Assembly: GCA_021234155.1 (NCBI GenBank)
Contig: JAJEKV010000002.1
Coordinates: 1,309,345 to 1,373,344, forward strand
Direction: 5' to 3'
DNA: 64,000 bases
From: Isoetes taiwanensis
Lineage: Eukaryota > Streptophyta > Lycopodiopsida > Isoetales > Isoetaceae
Position 1 is the stretch's first letter, and each line of letters starts with the position of its first letter. The notes under the pieces are model-generated. The model saw nothing but the letters and a program-made list of their open reading frames with translations. It made no database searches and was not told the DNA's origin. Made by a program: the position numbers and the translations under genes. Shown here in pieces: positions 48,370 through 62,100 of the stretch.

Positions 48370-49345
48370 GCTAACAACTAAAGGCTTGCCTTCGAGACGA
48401 TTGACATGGTCATCAAAAACATGTGATCCTTTGAGAGATCTCGTAGCTGGTACCTTCGAGATAATTAATGAATATGCTCTGGAAGCTTGCAATAAAAATA
48501 ATGAGTGGTCATAACGCATCCGGTGACGGACAGGCATCATTTAACAGCTGGCGGCTTCACAAAGGCTTTCTGGAACAGCTGTTTCTGATGATAAAGTTGT
48601 CGTCACCCTGGTATATCGCGCAGGTAATGGAAGAATTAATATGCATCCGGGCTTTCAATGGTTTCAAAGGGACATGCTCATTTTCTTATGAATTCCCGTA
48701 CGTCACCGCAGGTTTATTTCTCTGGCCTATCACCGGTAAAACAACATAACCGTAGCGATAAAGGTGTTGTAAGCGGTTCACAACAAACAGGTCAATCAAA
48801 ATAGTTCTTGGGGTCCTTTATATTTTGGTGCGGCTGGTTTACATCCCATATTCCATATTGCGAACGAAGCAAATTTTGAGCATCATTGGCATTTACCGAG
48901 ACTGCGGTGCGCGACTTCACCTCAAGGCTTTTGTTCTGTTAAAGATATCCACTAAGAGCCTTAAAGAGACGGTTTATTGGATTGGAAATTTAGACGAGGC
49001 TGATACGGACTGAACACCATTCAAAGTTAGAACTTGAGTTCCTTTTAACACTGGCTAAAAGCGATTACAAAGATGGTTATAGGCCAATCTCGTATTTATT
49101 AATTAAGAAATGATAAAAATTAGAAGTCACCTTGTATTTCTCTGGGTTCTTAAGGAAAATTGTCAGTGCTCCATGACCACCCATAGAGTGACCAGAGATA
49201 GATGATAATGATGTATCAAGACTTTCGAGGTATGAAATTTAGAGATCTTGGCAATTCTTCGTAACATAATGCGATACATCGCGCCAGTTAACACTATTCT
49301 ATTTTTCGTAAACCGGTAGAGATCGAAAGAGTCGACAATCAGATG
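48370..49345 (-). pseudogene. S-formylglutathione hydrolase (esterase D family) pseudogene
   Basis: The family hydrolyses S-formylglutathione to formate and glutathione in formaldehyde detoxification. In minus-strand order, one exon runs from about 49345 to 49131. It reads SVNWRD, then HYVTK and a shifted LPRSLN, then LDTSLSSISGHSMGGHGALT (nucleophile Ser in GHSMGG, 49193-49176) and LKNPEKYK. A 121 bp intron (49010-49130, GTGACT...TTCAG) follows. The next exon (49009 to about 48945) gives SVSA and ISNPINRLFKALSGYL. TILID lies near 48790-48805. After an acceptor at 48608 come DDNF and QLF..AFV (48607 to about 48550), then RYDHS near 48505 with the catalytic His. FDDHVNRLEG near 48390-48421 matches the C-terminal DDH region. 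Several frameshifts and stops make it dead. The N-terminal exons are not found. Confidence 0.75.
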
Positions 49346-49359
49346 AAACATTAATCGAA

Positions 49360-51240
49360 ACAGTTCGTGGAACGGGATCGTTGTACTGAAGTCAACGGAA
49401 GACGCGTGGGATGGGACGACGGTTGATTGAGCTGGACGGATGGACGGAACAACGGAAAATTCAAATCAGATCGGATCGTAAAACTGCGAAAACATGGTTG
49501 ATGAACGAACGGTTCGGATCAATCGGAACGGATAAATGGACGGAATCGATGATCAATTCGGGGATGACGGGACGAAGGGCGGTAAAGCTGAAAATCTATT
49601 TGATTGGCGGATGATATGAAGGACAAACTTCGAACAAGGATGGAATGGACGGGACGGATGGTAATTCGATCGGATGGATCGGAATGGACGGATGGAATCG
49701 TTCGAAAATCGATCGATTCGGACGGTTGATCGGAACGGACGATAAATCATATGAATGGAACGCTGGACTGAACAAGCGGAACGGTTGGCGGTCGTATGAA
49801 CAATTCGTTTTCGTTATGGACTGGGAAAAATGGCGATGAAATATCATACCGGCGGATGAATTCTACCGAACCAGCGGAACAAAACAACTCGTATACCCAC
49901 AATATTATCGACAGGAACCGAACAAACGCTCACGAATGAACATCGATGAAACGGTTGTTGGGAACGGGAACATATGCGAACGAACGTTCATGCGTGCGCG
50001 AACAAAATCCATTCAAGATGCGACTTCGCGACTCCATCCATAAACGGCATTTCAGGCGGGATTGGTAACGGATCGATCGTTATGCGCGATGAACGATTTG
50101 GAACCGATGGAAAATGAACTTAACTAAACCATCATATATGGCGCTCGGAACGAACCGATGGCGTTGGCTTCGAATTTGCATTCGAAACATATTTCAGCAT
50201 TCACGCATTCTTCATTTCATGAACTGGTACGCGGAACGGTGGAATATAAAACAAGGCGGCGACGGAAGGAACGTATAACGACGCGTTGGAAACATTTCGC
50301 AGCGCTTCAATATCACTACAAAAGAACAAAACGCAAACCCAACGAAATCCGAACTTCGAAATGGCGAACGGGCGGACCTCAATCTCATGAAGAACAACGA
50401 ACGCAATAAACTAAAAAAGCACAAAAGAAAAAGAATGGAACAAACCGAATAAACATAATATGACGAACGAATCGCGGATGAAACGGAACGAAGCCGCAAA
50501 AATGGCGTATAGACGCAGACCATATCATTCAACGAAGGAACGCAGAGACGGGCGTTATCAATGGAATTCTTCCGCTCGCTATTCAATCGGAACGATATGA
50601 ACGAAAATACTGAACGATGAAGGCGTTCGTTCACAGCATATCGACTCACTCTCCATCAACGCTTCATCAGACTCGACGAAACAAAGACAGCGGCACTTCG
50701 ACGGCTTTACTGCTGCCAAACGAAAATAAAACCGCAGATATTATGAACTCAAAGAACTAATCCATATGAACATTTCGTCTTCAAAACGGAACAGGCGCGG
50801 GATATCAGACGCGTTGAATTTATTCAAAGACGAAAACGAAGGCCAGGAAGGGCGACGTTATGAACGCTCTTCAACGCATACGTAAAGCGAAAACGATATA
50901 AGTATCGTGAAGAACCGCTCGCTTCGATATCCTCGAGCGAACAACGAACTAACAGCAGGACGTTCGCAAAGAACAGACGCTCCGCAGTGGGCATTTTGGT
51001 GAAAACGGACGCTCAACCCTCCGCCCTCCCGCTGACTTCGCGTCGCCCGCTTCGAATTCGACAATCATGCGCAAAGTCGCGAACATAAACGGATATGGCA
51101 AAAGCGCTGAAATGAAGTTATCGTAAATACCATCTGGCATGGCTTCGCCGGCGGATATCGACAAACGGAACTGATGAAAATATGTTTCGATGGAACGATA
51201 GATGGAAGGATAGGCCAGGCAGCATCATAAAACTCTTGAA
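49360..51240. other. CpG-over-rich, GAACG-rich tract without a gene
   Basis: Composition changes abruptly. In sampled lines (49681-49740, 50461-50520) there is a CG about every 6-9 bases, clearly above what the base composition predicts, while many lines elsewhere in the window have none or one. The left third is dominated by GGA-containing words (GGACGGA, GGATGGA, GGAACGG, GATCGG). The rest is full of GAACG/CGAACG, which I count about twenty times on the plus strand against only a few CGTTC. Open frames are short and conflicting and give Arg/Ser-rich peptides, so it does not look coding. It lies directly upstream of the 5' break of the S-formylglutathione hydrolase pseudogene. Confidence 0.7.
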
Positions 51241-52700
51241 CATGTGCCCACTGGCCCGACATCCACTGCGCCGGTGGAACGCCAATCTTGGTCCCAAAAG
51301 CCATTAGAAGGCTCCTCAATCTTAGGCCCTCTAGAAGAACTTTCAATTCACGGAAGGCTTCGAGAGATGGAGCCGCGAGGCCGACTACTCCTTACCTCTC
51401 CGTGGCCTTTTTCAAAGCATTTTGAAACAAACAAAATAAAAACAAAGACGAGAGCCTGCAGCAAACTTAGTCAATGAGCTAAGAAACAAGTAGAGGCCAG
51501 TTTAGCTCTGGCCGAAAATGCAAATTTGCATGCAATAACAAAATATGATCAGGCACAGTCCGAATGGCAACCCATGTAGAGGATAGCCATCACTCAACAA
51601 AGCCATCACGATGTGCAAAAAAGAAAAAGAAAAAAAGAAAAAAAATACACCTAGATGCTCATGTTTAGGTCTGACATGCCACCATCGGCATCTACGGTAT
51701 TTTCATCTGAATACCACAAAAACCTTAGACAATCTTATGTAATAAGCACCCTTTTGAATTTGGGACACATTAACACCTAAAAGGTTTTGTACTCATGCCA
51801 ATTACAAATGAGACACTTCTCAGGCACAGGACACTATAAAACACTAAGCGTAAAAAGTGCGGCCAGACCGTAAATTAGGATTGGCACAATCTTGAGTGTC
51901 ATTTGAAAGCTTATTCAAAGGGTCTCTATCCACACCACTTTTGTAGGGTTCTAGCATCGAGAACGAGGGAGTTCGGCTTTTGGCTGGAGTTTAGAGGCTT
52001 TACCCGAGGGATTGCAGTTTGACGTTCCTTTCTTTGGTAACGGTCGAATACCGGTTTGCCGATTCGTCTGGAAATCTTCCTTCAGAGCTTTCCATGATGA
52101 TATCCAAAGATTAGAGGTGCTTTGATTTTTAGAATTAAAGTGTAAACAGTTTATTTTAGGTTAGGGTTGTAGTGAGTAAAGCGGCTGATTTTCTTTGTAA
52201 CTTTTTGATCCGAAATTTGTTTCATGTGTTCTATCACGGATTTAGGCATTCTTGAAAGCTTTCCATGATCAAGATTAGGTATTTGAGCAGAATCAGGACT
52301 TTACAACAAGCGACAAGTTAAAGTTTGTAGTGGTAGAATCCCTTTGGAAAATAAGTATTAATCTTCTTTCTTTGGTAATAGCCATATGTACATACATTTG
52401 CTTTGCAATTTATCTGCCGATTGGCACCAGTGGTATAGAATGGAATAAATTGTCGGAGCTAAATTTACCGCTTGACAACTCGCAGCATTACATGCATTTA
52501 AAGAAAATTACAAATGGTCCATGTTAAGAAGTTGCTTTGTTTCTCTACCGTGGCACAATGTGTAGTGGGGCATATAACTGTGTATGAGCATGGCGGGGAT
52601 AAAACCTAGAATTTAGAACTTCGCCAAGTCAATGCTATTATGGCATGAGAATCACGTTTTATACATACAAATACATAGTAGAAAACGCGTGTATGCAAAG
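51241..52700. other. no recognisable gene
   Basis: A minus-strand frame crossing 51065-51346 (LLMAFGTKIGVPPAQWMSGQW) looks coding-like but matches nothing I know. An A-rich run lies at about 51617-51648. Confidence 0.35.
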
Positions 52701-52710
52701 TCATCGCCCT

Positions 52711-52817
52711 TACTGGGTTTCCCCTTAGAGGGGCAATCCCTTGCTCATGTAGTTTTGGTATATTTCTAGTATATGCCAACATATGCCTAGAATATACAAA
52801 GCTGCTCAAACTCTGCA
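52711..52817 (-). repeat. dispersed hairpin repeat, reversed copy at 52.75 kb
   Basis: On the minus strand it reads GCAGAGTTTGAGCAG, then TATTCTAGGCATATGTTGGC and, after a diverged second arm, GATTGCCCCTCTAAGGGG. These are the same blocks in the same order as the copies at 39.45 and 42.0 kb. Confidence 0.7.
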
Positions 52818-55800
52818 ACCTATAAATTGTCGATTAAATTTATTTTGGGCTGACCCATTTGTATAGAAGCGGCTAGCAGGCATCCAGTATCCACTATCCA
52901 TTGTATTCTTTGAGCGATTGGGGCAGTCGAAATGTACCGAAGTGCTTGAATCTGTGCAAATGAAGCGATCCGGCTAAAATGGAAACAAAGCGAAGCTAGC
53001 TTCACGGATCAGCGAAGTAATGTACAATGCATTCGCAGTGCATGTAAGATATGGAATCAAGCATGATATTATAGGCTTAGGTTTGTACATCTTTATCTCC
53101 AAAACATGTCTTCAAAATTTTCTTTGCTATATCTGAGATAGATGTGAAACAACATGGGGAGTCTGGCCGAAATCTAATGGGGGTTGTTTCTTGGGAAGAA
53201 AATAGATATATGAACTTCTATACCGGAAGGCTTGTCTTTATGACCTTGGAGCGATTCCTAGTCTTGCGAAATTCGACCCAGTGCCTGAAGTGAAGTTCTT
53301 TGGGATCTTTTCCTCTCATAAAGGTGCTTATTTGTTGGTTTTGGAGGGTTGGAAACGCATTGCTATCTTTTGGTTGAATTGTCCATCCTCTATACCCACA
53401 GTTGCCGAGCAGGTGTTTTATCCGCATTATTTTGGTTTATTATCGAAATCCAACAATAGTTTTAATTCATGACATAATAAAACCGGATCGTAGTTGGGCA
53501 CATCTACAGGATAGTTGTTGGTCTTACGTGCTTCATGGTAAGAATCCTTGTACCTACGGAGTTAGTAGAATGACGTCTTTATGAAATTGACTATTTCATA
53601 ACTTTATGGGGCTGAGGCATGCCGCTGCCAGAATATGAAGCCACTTGAGCGTGTTTCACTTCCAGAAACTATCATGTTTGAGAGAGAGGTTATTTCTTTG
53701 GTATTTTACGATAACTTTCTTTCTCCTCATAATATGCAATGGCTATATAGGGGCGGTACCAACAGATCAATGCTTGAAGTAGGCGGTCATTTGGGAATTT
53801 CTTTGGTCACTTTCCGTACAGCCTGGTATATCTCAGGATCCTTTATGGGCCTCGTTTCATTTTCAATATAATGTTGTTATATATAGGCCTCTAAGATCTT
53901 GAGGTGGACTAACATTTACCTCTTTGTATATATATGCGTTGAGGGTGACGATTAGCTTTGGTTCGATAGGGTGAACGTGTAAATTCTATCTGCTATAAGA
54001 TTTACTTTTAAGACCACTGGACTTGGTGTTTGATACAAATTACTGGGATACCAAGAATCTAGTAGGACCTAAGATATATAGGAAAGGCATGACTTAAAAG
54101 CTAAAATGTCTGTAGTGGAAACAAGTTTGGTACCATAAAGAATATTTCTTTTTTAAATTCCGTTCATGGTTATACAAGATCTAAAGGGAAATTAAGTCCA
54201 TTAAAACTCAAGGCTTTATCTTAAAAGGATGGGAATTCACCTAGGTAGTGGTAATTCAGCCGAAAGGACCTACGTCGTTTCCTTTAAGTCTTTCTTGAAC
54301 AACTTTGTAGATAGGAATGCACATTGAATTGAATTAGGCAAGACCTTTGGCTCGTAATCTACATCTCGTTCTCACTGCCGAGTCTCATATTGTCTCCCGA
54401 TTGCTAAAGTTGTTTGATCCCTAAGGCTACTGTCCAGCTAATTGCTATTAGGTTCTTCCGAACATCACGATGATCACAGTTTTTAAAAATGACCTATAAT
54501 TGCTCGTTATTTCATGTAGCTTAGCATTAGGATCTGGGCTATTCCACTTTTAGATGATAGGCCAGCTGGTTAGGCATGTAAGTGCTTGGTGCAGGTAGAT
54601 TAATTCTGGAAACTTGCCAAAAAAGCCCCTCCTTTACATCGATCACAAGAAGCTACGCCAGTTTAGGAACTTGCGTCATCAGAATCCCATGTTTTGCTAA
54701 AAGATCTCGGCTTCTCAGGAGTTAGGAACATAGCGGATACCGAGGAAAAATGAACCAAAGTCTGTTGTGGTGAGGCGACCTTGAATGTCGATAATCCTAT
54801 TGCAGGAGCCATATGTCTTCTTGATGCACTGATTCACTGTTTAGCGAGAGAAGATTGTCAGTAGAGATTCTTTCTTAGCACCCGGATGGGAGTTAATGGT
54901 GTAGTATTCATTATGTTTTTGCATGCGGTTATAACAAAATTTACTTGAGTTGAAAAGTGATTTATAAAGAACTTCGTGGCGCATATGAGATATCCATGGT
55001 TCGAAATATCCAGTTTTCCTACTACTTGATTCAAAATCGTCTTTATAATTTGGCGGTGGTGAGAGCGAAAAGAAAATTTAATTAACTCAGCGAGGAAAAT
55101 TTGGGAATCTTTGAATGAAGTCATTGACTAGGTGTTTAGTGCTCATGTCGTGCAAGTTCAATGGTTGAACCTATCCACCTATTTAAATTTATTTTGTACA
55201 CAAGAGGCAGCCCACTTGGAAATTTTGTGCACATAGAGGTGTGCTTGTTTTAGGTTTTATATTGGCCCAAACTTGGAGCCAACCCAAATATCTAGATCGA
55301 TCGTTGATGTAACCAATGGATTACTTTGTTTATCTTGAGCAATATGAGCAGTTGTTTGAGTTGCGGAATGAGATTTATAAATCAAGAGGTACTTACTTGA
55401 GTTTGGTGTTTTGATTTTGAATTAAATCATGAGTGCGTGATTGGCTCAGTAATGTTTTAGCACTACAATAGAATTGCTACAATATTCAATGGTTAAAATT
55501 AATATCCAATGCGTTTCAAATGCTTAAGAGTTTAATGGTTAAAAAGAAAAGGAATAAGCTAAGCTCTTGGCTTGGGACAGAAAGGTACTAGGTGGCTAGA
55601 ATAAATTTTCTTTCTTCCTAACATCTTCATTTTGAGAATCGAGGAGTTGGATCAACATGGCGGCCCGGACTTGGAGCTTCCTTATTGAATGCAATTCAGT
55701 GTATTGGGAGGCTCCAGATTTCACCGATATATGGGAAAGGATGAGGGTACTAAAGATTCGGGAGCTATAAATTTTGTTACAAACAAAGAGCAAACTCAGA

Positions 55801-57750
55801 ATAGTCAAATAATTAGCGGAGGGAAAACTTATGCAATAATGACATCATGGACTGGTGCAAGTCCAGTAAAGATCTGACATCATGGAAGTGGTGGAGGGAT
55901 CTAGTCTTGGGAATAAGTAAACTAACGACTAAGGGAAAATGCTTGGAAGCAAAAACTAGCGATAAAAAGCAAAAATGATCTCAAGGCATTTTGCTTAGAA
56001 TAGAGGATGTCTCCATGAAATGGGCATCTGGCTACAATAACAGTTCAAGAAAACACATTTGGTTACTTTGCACTTTAGGAATTTACAAACTACTCTCTAG
56101 ACTACTTTTTATGAGATGTAGAACTTCAAAGCTATTTATTGTATGAGAATGTTTAAATGATTTCTTGTAAATTGGTTTGCTGCAGTAATCTCTGTTGTAT
56201 GGGAAAATGGAGGTTTGGGGACTCCATTCCCAGGTTTCTGATGAGATCCCATGGGGCGTTGGCGGGAGGCGGGTGCAGGCAAAAGGAAATGGAAGGACCA
56301 ACTCTCGACTAAAAATAAATAGGGGAGGCAAAACAGAGGTCGGGATCTTATTTGAAAGGGGTTTTAGAAGTTTGCATCTGGCGAAATAGAGTCTTGGCAA
56401 AACAGGAGGGTTTAGAACTGGATGGCGCCGGATTAGCAAAAGCAGGTTTTAAAGGGTGAGATTTCAGCGAGGGCTTACAGCAAGAGACAATCCACTATTT
56501 ACATGTAGGGACATTAACCACTGCGATTCCAAGGCGTTAACCACTGCGTTTGTAAATCTAAGCCTATGATGAAACAGCAGTGAAACCATAATCTAAACAC
56601 ATAATCTAAACGAAGAATCGTGTAATCTAAACGGAAGGATCGTGAAGAATCACATGAGCTTGAAGAATCGTGAAATGGCGGAGGTCGAAGAACCCTAACC
56701 TAACTTTGTCTTGCATTCGCGAATGAAGAAACCTATTTCATTCGCAATATTGGTACAATACCCGCGTGTACTATATGAATGGTCGCCGGGGAATCGCCGA
56801 CCCTATTTCTATTTTGTGAGTTTCTTCGGGGTACAACTTCCAAAATGAGAAAATAAATAAATTGAATGTTTAGAGATGATTTCTTTTCTTGAAAATTGGT
56901 TGTAGTTGCGAGGGGTGATCTCTCTCTACCCTATATTTGCAATCTTAATATCAGAAGCGACAACTCAAAGAAACTTTTACACAATGTCAATTTCTAATAT
57001 TTTTAACTTGAAACCATTTGTTGAATGTTACATCACTTAAATAAGAAAGTAAAAGAAAAATACTTGAACAAATAGGATATGTGAGAGAACAAACAATTTA
57101 AAACCAATGGTTGCTAATTTGAATGGCCAAAACTGAAATTAAAGAAAACATGAAATTACTTATCTTGACAACAAATTTGAAGTAATAAATTACCATTCAT
57201 TAGATATATACACTAACACGAAGGTAAGCGCATCCGGAACTAAGGCGGAATGACTTTTGTTTGCTGGCTAGAAAGTATTGTAGAATGGGTTAGATCACGT
57301 ACACATTCAAAATCACAGCGATCGCGGATCGTAGCTGGTTTATATCAAGGCCAGGGGCCCCAACATTTGGGTACATTCTATTCATTTCAGTGTTTCAGTC
57401 AATTTAAGCACATTTCTATATCAATATAGCTTACAATTTATTTGATACATTATTATCCTCCAACTCAAGCAGGTTTAGTAGGATGTCGGCGAGAGGTGTT
57501 TTGGACTGATTCTCAGCAAAGTGGGTCTTTACTTGGCCACTTGTTCATTTAGCGCCAAATACAACTAACTCCACATGCTTTGAAATGGGTACGGCAGCAG
57601 CGACGAAATCAATCAATATAAAGAAACGATAATTTCCAACTAAAGGATGAATCACGAGAACCATAGCTAGCTAAAGGCGACTGTTTGTCAAGTCGCCTCT
57701 TTGCATACTCGAGGTTTTTAATCGACGGTCTTAGATTTCAAATTTTTTGA
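52818..57750. other. no recognisable gene
   Basis: Motif-free short frames (53281-53472, 53635-53871, 54858-55124, 55689-55877, 56083-56439). The frames at 53.2-53.9 kb look weakly coding but were not assigned. Confidence 0.4.
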
Positions 57751-57756
57751 AGTGCA

Positions 57757-59135
57757 TTGGAACAATCTACAAGAGCTATAATTCCATCAGCAGGTGAGAC
57801 AGGAACACAATTTCGCAATCTTTTGCACGAGGCCACAATTTCAGTGGATATTCTCACTGGTGTTGTACTCACCAAAACTTGTCCTTACCCTCATTTCTTC
57901 ATCACGGCAGTCGCTAAATGTGCACGGTTCAAACCTATTGAGAATGCATGTTCACATCTAGAACATATAGAAACAAAGGAAGATGTGCATCGGGTGCACA
58001 CAAGGCGCAACACAGGCACAGAGCACAGGCACGGGCAGGGGGTTAAGCAAGCTGAGAGGTATATATTCCTTGCTGTGAGCCTTGGCGAACTGGGACATGT
58101 TGCCCGGTAATAAAGGCAGCAGGGTGCATGAGTCTCACTGAGTCACCACAGACTGGCACTGCTGAGTGGGGGGCGAAATTTACTACCTCATTATCTAGTA
58201 CTAATTCATACATGTGCCATTATCTTGGTCTAGTTTGGATGGACTGAGCAAGCCCTCAGGTGTTTCATTCAAGATACCTTATTCATGTCTGAAACAGCAT
58301 CTCAGCATCCTCAGTCCCCAAGGGTTGGTGAGGTTGGGGAAAATGGCATCAACTTCCAGTGGTTTTGGGTTTGTGACCTGCTCTGGAGCAGAAGATCCTG
58401 GGCTGCTCCCGTCAAATATGGGAAGCTGCACCATCTCAAGCGGCTGGGATCAAAGTGTTAGCCAGGCTAGTATTTGGCTGGGTTGGATTTGCAGGGACCT
58501 TGCAGGGTTGCCCAAGGGGCTAGTAGAGGCTTGTTCTGGCTGGCACAGCTACGGTGGCTGGGTGTCATGTGCGCCTCATCACACAGCCCGTTGTCAGTTC
58601 CAGGCTCAGCCATAGTCAAGTTAGCAGGTGTTATGTCTCCCTTGGGCGGGTAGCCGTCCACAGGAATGGATGGCAGCAAGTTTTCAGCGTGTCCAAAGAA
58701 TGCACCAATTCGTTCATCCACTAAGTCCGCGTACGATTTGGAAACGGTTAGGATCATATGATGTTTATGCTTACAGGGAGATCCATGAACCTTCAAGTAC
58801 TGATGGTCTCTACCTATATTCCACCCAGCTTAAAGACCCAGCATTTGGTTATCCCACTTGGTGCTCTAACAGCTGATGTGCAGGCATCAGCAGACCTCCC
58901 AAAAAATTACGAAGGCAGCCTGCTGGAACAGTGCTCGGACAGGAACGGATTGTCCAGAGGCTCAGTGCTCAGCCATGCCTGGGTGTCCCAGGTTCCTGGG
59001 GTTGTTGTCTTTGCGCCAGCCAGAACCCTGTTAGGAGGCAGAAATGGTTTCCAAGCTAAAGATAGTCAGCAAGTGCATCCACCACAAAAACGCCACAAAA
59101 TTTTATACATCAGGTGCATCTTACTTAGATATTAG
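57757..59135 (+). other. unassigned region of overlapping open frames
   Basis: The stretch is more GC-rich than its surroundings and carries plus-strand frames at 57757-58110, 58214-58615, 58628-58876 and 58758-59135, plus a minus-strand frame at 58467-58796. None has a motif I recognise and they contradict each other, so at most one is real. The 58758-59135 frame (containing LTADVQASADLPKNYEG) looks the most protein-like. Confidence 0.25.
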
Positions 59136-62100
59136 TTTCGTTTCATCCCTGGCATAGCCAGACTAGTTACTGATTGTGTGAGGGTTTCATCCTGGTTTGT
59201 AATCAGTGGATCCTTGCGACTTCCAGGAATCTTGAGGAATACTCAGACTGAGACCTGAATAACACGAGCACCGAAATTAAGATGATATTTCAATTTTTGC
59301 TGCATAACTGAAGGGCAATCAGTTTGAAGATACAAGAGATATTGCAGGCTGATTTATATATTATCTTAAACTGCCCTTGTCAACTCTTAGCATATAATAT
59401 TAAAACTGCTTGGTTTCATTCTAAATCTTATCTACAAACTCCTTGGATATTAGCAACTGCTCCTCCACAGAAACAAATATAGTACTAATGCTGGATACAG
59501 GTGAGAACTAGACTACTAGAGTCTATATAAGTTTGGACTACCAGTGAGTTTCCCTTGTTCTAAACTCCAAAGGACTGACTACTTTGGGCTGGCCTTTTTG
59601 GATTAGTGACACAACAGTTCGGAATAGTAGGATAAGCTCTTATCTTGGTGATCTCATATAACGGTGCTATGCTTACAGGGGATCATGAGCTTAGGCCAAA
59701 CTGGCTGGGTGATCTCCATGTCTATTCTAGACAAAGGTGGATTCAGATGTGACTGGAGGTCTAGGGACAGAACAATCGAGAACAGAGTAAAGCATATTCC
59801 CGTTTGCAACCAGTTGTAGATCGGCGAAACAAGCCTGTTTGTTCTATGGAATCATTGTTTCCATGGTTATTCAGCACATACTATTGTTATATGCTTGAAG
59901 AGGCAGCTCTGGAAAGCCTGCAGAAATTATTGGAAAAAGCTCTCTCATGAGGGTCATGCACACCCTTATGAATGATCTTACCAGTGTTACTCCGGCACGA
60001 TGCCTCTAACAACTAGATGGGATAAATTTGATTGTTAGGTTTTGCTTCCACAATTACTAGTTAACTGGAATCAGCTGGTTAACGAAGTCTAGTTAAGTTT
60101 CGTATGAGGGTACTATCCCCACCTTTGGTCAGTCATTTTGACAGGTCCATATCAGTTTTCTTGCAGAAAGGATGTTTCCAACAATGGAAACCTCAAGCTT
60201 AAGAACCGACGCATTAACATATAAAGGCGAGCAAATGAGGACTTTATTGGCTTTTAGATTACATATACCTTTTAAGGCCTCAATCAGCAGGGCTGGTGCC
60301 ATGTTGTTTCTCTTTTGGGGAAGCTCTAAACCAGGTAGCCAAATCTGGCCCAGGCTTGTCTGTTACGACTGTTTCTAACGTTGGCGTTGCGGATCAGATT
60401 ATAGGATGTGGCTGCAACAAGGTTTGGCCGTCTCACCAGGGTGTTGGCAGCAGGGGTTGGCTGATGGTTCCATGTGATTGAATAAGATGGATATGACTTT
60501 GTCAGTAAATATTCTCATCAGAGTATGATCTGGAAGAAAACTAATTAAACAGACTGTTGACTAACATCGTGACAGCATCCCGATGCAGCGGAATACGAAA
60601 GAAGTTAAGACCACGGCTGGGTGACACAACTCATACAAAATACTGGACAGGCCAGTTCCGGACAGACTATATAATAAATGTGTTCCATTGTCAGAGGAAT
60701 TGAGACAGAGGCTGACTGCAGAGTTTGTCTCAGGCATGCCACCCTAACCGAGAGTGGTCAGGACCAGGACAGAGGAAAAACTGATTTCGAAGATTAACAC
60801 ATGTCTAATTTGTTTTCCTTCAGCAAAATAATGTATCTGAATCTTGTTTTACTTTGTTATCTTATATGGTTCAGGATGGAAATCAGCACTGAAATCTAGT
60901 AGACGCCAGATGAAAGGCCTTTTAATTTGGTAATAAGTTCCGATTGGTTTCTGTATTTGACTGCACTTATTCCTTCTTCCCCCAGCACCAGTGCAAATCC
61001 ACAAACACAACCTCAAATAGATTAGGGATATGATCTGTATTTAATCCCAGGTATTCTTTTTACTATAACTAGGTTGAACTGATCGACCAGGCATTTCTGC
61101 TGAGTTCAGCTCATGCAGGGGCTGGACAGGATCAGCCTGATGGATCTGTTGTATTCCCACGTGTTGAAGATTCTGACAACCTTTCATCATGGGCTTCTGA
61201 CCCTATCCCTTAAATAGCAGTCTTTGTCCAAGCGAACGGTGAATTCTATATTTAACTTCAAGTTCACTTGAAATATGTTACTGGTTTTTCCTTTTTGTAT
61301 CTAGACAGAATCCAGCACGCCCAAGAAATACTGAGATTACTGTATGGAAGATTACGTTTATAAAGGTTTACCTTTGGTAGCAGTGAGATGTGTCATTGGA
61401 TGGGATGCCGATAGTCTTATCTCCTGGTCTCCAGTGTTTGGATGAGAATGCAGAAACCAAATATCTTTGGATGTTTGAACTGTGTGCGAAATATAGTTCA
61501 AAACATCAAATAACATATTGTGGACTTTTCTGCTTCATTGCTCTTCGTGTCCATGCAAAGGTTCTGGCGGATTGTTGTCATTGCTCTGTCTAATCGGGGT
61601 TTCTTCTCTTAAGTCACGAGAACAATGGTTTATTGCTGGGCATGTGGCTACAGTGAGACTGAAAACGGTGGTACGGGTTAACTTTGGACGAAGAGCAGGG
61701 GCTATTAATTGAGCAAAGGCTTGGCTAAAGTAAATGCAAATGCAGATGAAATCAAAATGGTAATTACAGCGCTTCATGTTGTATGGCATTTTCTCAAAAG
61801 CTTATTTTGGAAGAGAACACAACTATTTTGAGAAGACAGCTGTGCTGCTGATAGTTTGGCATTTTCAAGATTTTGGCGTATCATTTTCTTCTGATAGGAA
61901 GAGGCAACGATCTGGATCAAAAGTCACAAATATCAGGAGGGTATGACGGACCTAATTAACAAAGCCCGTAGCAGCTATTCATACGCATTTTTGAGCAAGA
62001 TTGCCACAGGACAGCATTAGAGCCAGTCGGGGCCATGGGTGGGCACTTGTGGGGGCGCTCTGGGCACCTGTGCTGAACGAACAACTACTTTGAAAAGCTG

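Noticed and set aside
48468-48749. Plus-strand frame that looked like bacterial-style coding sequence
   Set aside because: The minus strand here carries S-formylglutathione hydrolase blocks on both sides in the correct order, so the plus frame is a shadow.
50212-50649. A 145-codon minus-strand frame in the CpG-rich tract
   Set aside because: The peptide is biased to Arg, Ser and Phe because of the repeated GAACG/GAAGA words; no domain.
58467-58796. Minus-strand 109-codon frame as a gene
   Set aside because: It conflicts with four overlapping plus-strand frames and has no motif or splice support.
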